A DNA stretch of 46,112 bases from Candidatus Peregrinibacteria bacterium (GTDB lineage: Bacteria > Patescibacteriota > Gracilibacteria > CAIRYL01 > GCA-016699755): the NCBI GenBank assembly GCA_024762935.1, contig JANTGK010000006.1, positions 1 to 46,112 of the forward strand, in the 5' to 3' direction. The notes under the pieces were generated by a model. It was not told the DNA's origin and did no database searches. It saw nothing but the letters and a program-made list of their open reading frames with translations. Made by a program: the position numbers and the translations under genes. Each line of letters starts with the position of its first letter. Position 1 is the first letter of the stretch. This document shows, in pieces, positions 39,656 through 46,112 of this stretch.

Positions 39656-41329
39656 ATGCCAGAAGGAAATCTCGAAATCAGCGCAAACCCTGAAATGAGA
39701 AAAGAGGCAGTGAACCGTTCAATGACAGACATGAATCAAGTCTTCAAAGAACGTGAAGTGATGGAAAAGGCAAAAAGCCTTGGATTGCATTATATTAATC
39801 TCCAAGAAACAGCTATTAACCCAGATTTATTTCAGATCATCCCAAAAGATGTTTCTCTCCAAGCATCAATAGTTCCTTTTTATCGACTTGGAAAACACCT
39901 TCGAGTGGCTTTTACTGAGCCAGAAAATGAAACAACAAAAAGGGCAATTACTGCTCTTGAAAAGAAATTTGAAATAGACCAAAGTCTTTGCTCAATAGAA
40001 TCACTAACTTTCGCTCAAAAGAATTATGAAAAATTAGGAGTAAAAAAGGCTGAGACTATTCGTGCTGTCGTCGATGAAGATCGTGAAATCAATCTCCAAG
40101 ATGAACTCAGAAAAGCAAAACAACTCCCTGATAGAATGAAAGGCGTAAAAACTGATATTGCCCTGAACATGCTCCATGAAGTAGTTTTGAGCCTTAGAGT
40201 TTCTGATATTCATTTTCAGCCAGAAGAAAAACAAACGAGCATCAGGGCACGTGTTGATGGAATGCTCCAAAAAATATGTGAACTCCCCATACACCTCGGA
40301 AATGACCTTGTTCAGCAGATTAAACACGACTCTCACCTCAAGTACAACATCACCAATGTACCCCAAGATGGAAAATACTCATTTCTCGCAAAAGACAGAA
40401 GCATTGATGTTCGTGTCTCCACATTTCCAACAAATTATGGAGAAAGCGTCGTGCTTCGATTTCTCGATGCTAAAAAAGGAATTGTCCCATTTGAAAAACT
40501 TGGATTTTCACCACGAATTAAAACTCAATTTGAGCGCGCAATACTCGCAACTGGTGGAATGATTCTCGTCACTGGTCCAACCGGATCAGGAAAAACAACT
40601 ACTCTCTACTCAGCAATTGCAAAAATTAATACACCCGAGAAAAAAATCCTCACACTTGAAGATCCAATTGAATTCCGCCTCCCTGGCGTCCTCCAATCAG
40701 GAATCAATCACCGGGTTGGATTTGACTTTGCCCGAGGACTGAGATCACTCCTCCGTCAAGACCCCGACGTTGTCCTTGTAGGAGAAATCCGTGACCAAGA
40801 AACAGCAGAATCAGCTGTTCAGGCATCTCTTACGGGTCATGTCGTTTTTTCAACACTCCATACAAATTCAGCATCAGATGCCATTCCACGACTGATGAAT
40901 ATGGGACTCGCCGCATACGTCCTCGCCCCATCACTAAGAATGGTCGCTGCACAAAGACTTGTTCGAACTATTTGTGATAAATGTAAACAACCACATCCCA
41001 TTACAGAAGAAGAAAAACAAGAAATTACCCCCATTATTTCGCAGTTTCAACGCGCCGGAATTGAGATATCAACTCCTACTGAGCTTATGAAAGGAAAAGG
41101 GTGTAGCAGATGCTGTAATTCTGGCTACAGAGGCGAAACAGCTGTTCTCGAAATTCTTGAAGTGACCGACGAGATTAAGGAGCAGATGTACAGTGACTTT
41201 TCATCACAAAATATCGAACGGACTGCCCGAGAAGATGGCTTCCTCACGATGTGGGAGGAGGGAATTCTAAAGACTATCAATGGGGAAACAACCCTCTCCG
41301 AATTAAAAAGAAAAATAGAAAAAAGATAA
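39656..41329 (+). CDS. pilB: Type II/IV secretion ATPase, PilB/GspE family
   Basis: 557 aa; Walker A VTGPTGSGKTTTLYSAI; LTLEDPIEFRLPGVLQSGIN; LLRQDPDVVLVGEIRDQETAESAVQASLTGHVVFSTLHTN; CDKC/CSRCC cysteines. Confidence 0.97.
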   Translation: MPEGNLEISANPEMRKEAVNRSMTDMNQVFKEREVMEKAKSLGLHYINLQETAINPDLFQIIPKDVSLQASIVPFYRLGKHLRVAFTEPENETTKRAITALEKKFEIDQSLCSIESLTFAQKNYEKLGVKKAETIRAVVDEDREINLQDELRKAKQLPDRMKGVKTDIALNMLHEVVLSLRVSDIHFQPEEKQTSIRARVDGMLQKICELPIHLGNDLVQQIKHDSHLKYNITNVPQDGKYSFLAKDRSIDVRVSTFPTNYGESVVLRFLDAKKGIVPFEKLGFSPRIKTQFERAILATGGMILVTGPTGSGKTTTLYSAIAKINTPEKKILTLEDPIEFRLPGVLQSGINHRVGFDFARGLRSLLRQDPDVVLVGEIRDQETAESAVQASLTGHVVFSTLHTNSASDAIPRLMNMGLAAYVLAPSLRMVAAQRLVRTICDKCKQPHPITEEEKQEITPIISQFQRAGIEISTPTELMKGKGCSRCCNSGYRGETAVLEILEVTDEIKEQMYSDFSSQNIERTAREDGFLTMWEEGILKTINGETTLSELKRKIEKR

Positions 41330-41389
41330 AACAAACTATACACTCATAGCCTTTGAGCACAAGCTCTGGAATAGTTCGATTTCTTCCCC

Positions 41390-41423
41390 CCGAGAATTCT
41401 CCGAGAGAGAATTTTTATTTTTT
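41390..41423 (+). terminator. Probable intrinsic terminator downstream of pilB
   Basis: AATTCTC-CGAGA-GAGAATT followed by TTTATTTTTT. Confidence 0.6.
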
Positions 41424-41552
41424 CCTCCCTCGGATTAATGGGGTTTTTTTTTGCATGAACAGCCTATAGAAGTCACTTCTAAAAGCCATAAATGATTGAA
41501 TTTTTCGTAACTTTTTGATAGTCTAAAGAGATACTCTTACAAAAAAACAAAA

Positions 41553-41891
41553 ATGTCAGATGTCTCCGTAATAACGGCAGAAAAAGGGATCGAAGAACTC
41601 ATTGCTGAAAGTATTCTTTCTGAGAGTCTCCAGAAACAACTCTTGCAAATTCTTCCCGATGCTTCTGAGCAGCAAAAACAGGGGATTATTACTGTTTTAA
41701 CACAAGCAGATCAAAAACGAAGAGAAATCAACAAACAATATCACGAAAGAACAAATACGATTCTTAGTGATTTTGATAGTGAGGTTTCTGCATTTGTTCG
41801 AAAAAAGAAAATGCAGTGGAACAAAGTGCAAGAAAATGTAAGCAGAAATAAAGAAGGAAAAGAGATGGAAGACATTCTTAAAGAACTCTAA
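41553..41891 (+). CDS. Hypothetical coiled-coil protein
   Basis: 112 aa, charged helical; stop codon immediately adjacent to the next start (41892). Confidence 0.6.
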   Translation: MSDVSVITAEKGIEELIAESILSESLQKQLLQILPDASEQQKQGIITVLTQADQKRREINKQYHERTNTILSDFDSEVSAFVRKKKMQWNKVQENVSRNKEGKEMEDILKEL

Positions 41892-44800
41892 ATGAAAAAC
41901 ACCCACTCATACACTTGGCTCTTTCAAGAGGAAAAATCCTTTCAGGAGAACAGGATTATATTTGAAACACAACCATCTCTCCATTCACATCTTGATGCTG
42001 TTACAGATACAAATGATGGAGAAAAAATACCAGAATACCTCGGAAAATCAGATAGCAGAAACATTGGGCAAGAACACATTGCAACGGCAATACATGAAAT
42101 AGAAGAAAAACTATCCAACATGTATGGAAGAGGACTCCTGAATAAATCAGACAAAGAGTATTACCTCGGCAGGGCCAATTCTGGGCTCATTATCATTGCT
42201 GATGAATATACAGAAAAACTAAATCAATCATGGGTCACGCACACAGGAGAGATAGATTCACTAAAAAATGCAGTTTTACAAGATATTGATCGATACATAA
42301 GAGAGATTGAAACAGAAGCAGCACAAGACTTTAGAAACAAAGCAGCCTACAATAAACGTGTGAGAGACATGAGAGAAAAATTTGAAGCTGCGAGAGGCAT
42401 TATCGTCCCATCAAAAAATTCTTCAGGAAATTTTACTGAACCGTACCCTCGCTCTGCATCAAGTCAGGAACTGGAACTGACATACAAGACTTTAAAAAAT
42501 GAAAACAGGAAAACAACCTACCATGATCTCATGGATCAGGTACAAAAGATTGAAAACTATGAACCGAATGTGAAGCAAATAGTAAAAGCCATTTCAGATC
42601 CCAAAAAAGCCAAAGAAATAGAGACAATACTTCTTAGTAATCAAAAGAAATATACTGGACAAATGGCACACCTGATTATCGAAGAAGAAAATGAAGGTAT
42701 GGGCGAAAAAATCAGTGAATTTTTTAACAACAAAAAAGAACTCGAAGTCTTTGCAGGAGACCCGAGTGCAGTAATACAAGCATTTCTCCTGAAAAAGGCA
42801 GAGTATCTGTTAGCTGTCGATTATAAACTCGTACGAGAAGAGGGGAGTCAGCCAGAGACAAAAAACCCAACTGAGAAAGAATCAAGAACAAAAAATATAG
42901 ATTTTGAAAATATTTATGCTCAATTAGTCCATCTCAAAATTGCCAATTCTTCAGCAGAAGCCAAAGAAATACTCCAGAACGGAAATGTAAACATTGCTGG
43001 GCAGCAACTTTCATTTCATGAAAAAGACCCCCAAACAATAACTCAAGAACTCGAGAGACTTCTTCAAATAAATGCAGAAACAGCTGCAAAATATGTAAGC
43101 GAGCACTATGTCGATGAAAATGAAAGAGAGTCAAACCAAAACACGATACAAAAGCTCGGAAAGATACTTTCCGGAAAATATAACTTCTTTGAGAAAGATA
43201 AAAAAGTGATCATCTCTCAGTTCGGAAAAGGAGAAGAAATAAAGGAAGATACCCTCATCGATGACCTGAAAACAAACTACGACATTTCCCTCAAGGAGGA
43301 TGGAAAAATAGATTTTACAACACTTTCAGAAGAAAATTTGCAAAAAATTACTGATGATTCAGAAAAAATGGATAAAATACACACCCTCCTCGAAGGAGCA
43401 AGTGGTTCCGGAGAAACCCTCTGGAAAAAAATCATCGCCATCCTCATCGAGATATTCAGCGGAAAAGACCTCTTTAATGCCATAGAAGAATCAGAGATAA
43501 AAATGATTCTTGATGAATTTGAAGATATCGAAAAACCAGAAAATGGCTGGAACACCGGAGATACCATCAACATTGATTACAAAAATAAAGATTCTGATAT
43601 CCTCAAAGAATTCAAGGTGTCTAAAAATAAAAAAATTCAGAAAAAAATACTCGCAAGACATCTCGGAATTCCAGCAAAAGAAATCAGTGCCATAGAATTT
43701 AAAGACGAAAAAGTCATCGTCACCATCGGCAGCTCTAATGCTGCAGAGTCTAAAAAATCAGGAGAAGTGCAAGTATCAGAATCTAATCTCGAAAATGCAA
43801 AATCGTATATGAACCAGAAGGATGTCGAAACTTTTTTGAAGACTGATGCTGGTGCAAAAAAACTCCTAACAGAATTGGAGTCATACGGAGGAAAAAGCCT
43901 CATAACTGCCATTATTGCACAAGAATCAGGTGGGCTTGGGAACCCTCAGGATATGCAAACAGCACAGTCTCCTGTTCATGCCCTTGGAGGAACACAAGTA
44001 ATGCCAGAAACAGCTATTAACCTCATTACCCAGTACAACAGGGAATATCAAGAAACATTTACGGAATGTGGACTTGATGAAACATCCATAAAAAATATAA
44101 ATATAAAAAATATAAAAGAAAAACTAAACAATAACCCGAAGCTCAGTGTCTTCTTGAGCATGTTACACCTGAAACGATCACTGGCAAGATGGGAGAACAT
44201 TAATGGTGGAGGAGAGATTTCTAAGACGATTACCAATAAAAATAAAGAGGAAGAACACCTCAAATGGAATACAGTAGTAGAAGGAAAAAAACTCTCTCCA
44301 GAGCAATTCAGACTTATTATTACATCAGAGTACAATGGAACGCCGTTTATAATACGACGGATTTGGAATGATGTTGCACAAGGTGATCCAGATAGATTTC
44401 CAAAAACTGCACATGAACTCGCAAGCGCAATTCGAAAGATTAAACAGCGAGACCCAACCACAACACTTGAACAAAAAGATCTCGATCAAAATGCTGACTA
44501 TCTCGAAAAAGTCAGTGCGTACTACCAAGTACTCAGAGGAAAAACAACCATAGCAGCACTAAAAAAGACAACCAAAAAACCACAAGAAACAGCACAAACA
44601 CAAGAGAACAGAACTCCACAGCAAAAATTACAACAATATCTTGATACACTCCACGAAGACAATGACATCTATAAAAGAATACAAGGATACAAAACAGCAT
44701 ATAACGACAAGGAATATATCGCCTTTAAGAGTCAGCTATTAGAATTCCTGCAAAATGATATCAATGGAGAAGAAACGAAAATACTCGATGCGCAGGAGAT

Positions 44801-45509
44801 AGATATTCCAAAAAAATTAGAAAAAGTAAGAAAACTTTCTGATCTATCACAAGCAGTAAAAAAAGAAGGAATGAATATTCATTTCCTCTTCTGGCAAGGT
44901 GCAAAAGCAATAAAGCTCATCAATGACTTCCAGAAAGAATGTTCTGATACTCCCATAAAATTCCAAAGTATCGAAAAATACATTCCTGAAGAGACCAATG
45001 CATCCACATATTTTGATCTTCTTGTCTCTGAACAATCGATAAATAAAACCACACAGCAACCAAACGAACGTTTCGAGAGCATCTTTCAGAGATACACACA
45101 AATCCTCTCTCAGAAGAAGGGAAAAGAGGGTTCAGAGAATGCCGATTTCCAGAAAATTATCCTCCAAAAACTCAATGCCCATATAGAGCAATACAGATCA
45201 GAGACCATGAGTTCCTCTCTTTCTCCAACAAAAAAATTACAGAGAATGAAGAACGTATACAAGAAAATACAAGCATCAAAATTAAAAATCCCATTCGATT
45301 TTTGGGAACGTCAGGAAACAACAGAAATGATTCAAAAATATTTCCATGACGCCATTGAGAAAAGAGAGTCCTACTGGTTTTTTCAAAGGAGAAAAGCAAA
45401 TGAAGAATTTAAGAAAAGTATTTCTCTCCTCAAAGATTCTATCCCCGAAGACCTCCCGATTTATAATGTATTTCTCTTCTTTCAAAACAGTTCTGATAAA
45501 CAGAAATAA
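41892..45509 (+). CDS. 1205-aa protein with lytic-transglycosylase (SLT)-like segment
   Basis: Around 43860-44460: SLITAIIAQESGGLGNP...SPVHALGGTQVMPETAINLI...SEYNGTPFIIRRIWN resembles the Goose-type/SLT pattern AxxxxESGG..GxxQvMPeTA..YNgG. Confidence 0.75.
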   Translation: MKNTHSYTWLFQEEKSFQENRIIFETQPSLHSHLDAVTDTNDGEKIPEYLGKSDSRNIGQEHIATAIHEIEEKLSNMYGRGLLNKSDKEYYLGRANSGLIIIADEYTEKLNQSWVTHTGEIDSLKNAVLQDIDRYIREIETEAAQDFRNKAAYNKRVRDMREKFEAARGIIVPSKNSSGNFTEPYPRSASSQELELTYKTLKNENRKTTYHDLMDQVQKIENYEPNVKQIVKAISDPKKAKEIETILLSNQKKYTGQMAHLIIEEENEGMGEKISEFFNNKKELEVFAGDPSAVIQAFLLKKAEYLLAVDYKLVREEGSQPETKNPTEKESRTKNIDFENIYAQLVHLKIANSSAEAKEILQNGNVNIAGQQLSFHEKDPQTITQELERLLQINAETAAKYVSEHYVDENERESNQNTIQKLGKILSGKYNFFEKDKKVIISQFGKGEEIKEDTLIDDLKTNYDISLKEDGKIDFTTLSEENLQKITDDSEKMDKIHTLLEGASGSGETLWKKIIAILIEIFSGKDLFNAIEESEIKMILDEFEDIEKPENGWNTGDTINIDYKNKDSDILKEFKVSKNKKIQKKILARHLGIPAKEISAIEFKDEKVIVTIGSSNAAESKKSGEVQVSESNLENAKSYMNQKDVETFLKTDAGAKKLLTELESYGGKSLITAIIAQESGGLGNPQDMQTAQSPVHALGGTQVMPETAINLITQYNREYQETFTECGLDETSIKNINIKNIKEKLNNNPKLSVFLSMLHLKRSLARWENINGGGEISKTITNKNKEEEHLKWNTVVEGKKLSPEQFRLIITSEYNGTPFIIRRIWNDVAQGDPDRFPKTAHELASAIRKIKQRDPTTTLEQKDLDQNADYLEKVSAYYQVLRGKTTIAALKKTTKKPQETAQTQENRTPQQKLQQYLDTLHEDNDIYKRIQGYKTAYNDKEYIAFKSQLLEFLQNDINGEETKILDAQEIDIPKKLEKVRKLSDLSQAVKKEGMNIHFLFWQGAKAIKLINDFQKECSDTPIKFQSIEKYIPEETNASTYFDLLVSEQSINKTTQQPNERFESIFQRYTQILSQKKGKEGSENADFQKIILQKLNAHIEQYRSETMSSSLSPTKKLQRMKNVYKKIQASKLKIPFDFWERQETTEMIQKYFHDAIEKRESYWFFQRRKANEEFKKSISLLKDSIPEDLPIYNVFLFFQNSSDKQK

Positions 45510-45552
45510 AAGAACTTGTTTTTCCATTCTGGTTCATTCAATCTATTGACTG

Positions 45553-45966
45553 ATGATTCTCGCCTACTCAAACCTGTCAGCCCCTTTTTTCATCCAGCTT
45601 TTTGATGACGAAAAAAACCTCATTGATACCCTTGATGTTACAATTCAAGGAGATTCAAAATTTTTTCGGTTTGACCTCCTGAAAGGAATCTTTCAGCTTC
45701 TCGAAAAAAATTCACATACCCCAAAAGACATTACTGGAATTTTCCTCGTAAACGGGCCGGGCCGATTTACTCCTGTACGTATTGCCTGTCTCATAGCAAA
45801 TACATTCCTTAGTGAACAAAATGTAAAACTTTGTACTCTCACAGCTGATGAATTCGAAAAAGCAGGAAGTGATTTTTGTAGAATTATTAAAGAACACACA
45901 TGCACCGAAACCACTTTTGCACAGCCAATATTTAGCAGCCCACCACGGATAAATATAAAGAAATAA
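45553..45966 (+). CDS. TsaB-like (t6A biosynthesis, YeaZ family) short protein
   Basis: 137 aa; FLVNGPGRFTPVRIACLIANTFL resembles the TsaB GPGSFTGLRIG motif; N-term ILAYSNLS. Confidence 0.65.
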   Translation: MILAYSNLSAPFFIQLFDDEKNLIDTLDVTIQGDSKFFRFDLLKGIFQLLEKNSHTPKDITGIFLVNGPGRFTPVRIACLIANTFLSEQNVKLCTLTADEFEKAGSDFCRIIKEHTCTETTFAQPIFSSPPRINIKK

Positions 45967-46037
45967 AAAGGATTGATTTGAGACTAAGAATGAGATCGTA
46001 TCTCTATTGAGCTCTTCTCCTTATTTTGATAATGGAG

Positions 46038-46112
46038 TAATTTGTAATTTGTAATTTGTAATTTGTAATTTGTAATTTGTAATTTGTAATTTGTAATTTG
46101 TAATTTGTAATT
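46038..46112. repeat. Direct tandem heptanucleotide repeat (TAATTTG)x~10.7, running to the window end
   Basis: Perfect period-7 repetition, same unit and orientation as bases 1-96. Confidence 0.98.

Overview
This 46.1 kb AT-rich window looks like a whole contig from a small-genome bacterium. Gene content and style suggest Patescibacteria/CPR, possibly Peregrinibacteria-like, but that is inference only. Standard code 11 fits: UGA acts as a stop and no UGA recoding is needed. Both ends are the same direct heptanucleotide repeat (TAATTTG)n. I found about 35 supportable CDSs. They include: MgtC/DUF4010 membrane protein; a three-gene cluster of very large uncharacterised proteins; a REP-associated (Y1/HUH) transposase with a REP-like palindrome upstream; phosphomannomutase; a sigma-region-4 + HARE-HTH-like protein; GAPDH; a MurE-like ligase, PanD and TruB in an overlapping operon; LigA; RidA; UvrC; RecF; an RmlD-like reductase; a MurF-like ligase; M16 peptidase; an atypical monothiol glutaredoxin; ThyA and DHFR; IleRS; a transporter-HEAT fusion; two GT2 glycosyltransferases; a Crp/Fnr regulator; an orotate-PRTase-like protein; a PilB/GspE ATPase; a 1205-aa protein with a lytic-transglycosylase-like segment; and a short TsaB-like protein. 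The most striking feature is the isoleucyl-tRNA synthetase gene. It carries a complete histidine-phosphatase (phosphoglycerate-mutase-like) domain inserted in frame between two CxxC knuckles, and it is preceded by a T-box leader (AGGGTGGTACCA core). No tRNA, rRNA or CRISPR array was recognised. All domain calls come from reading motifs by eye; no searches were run.
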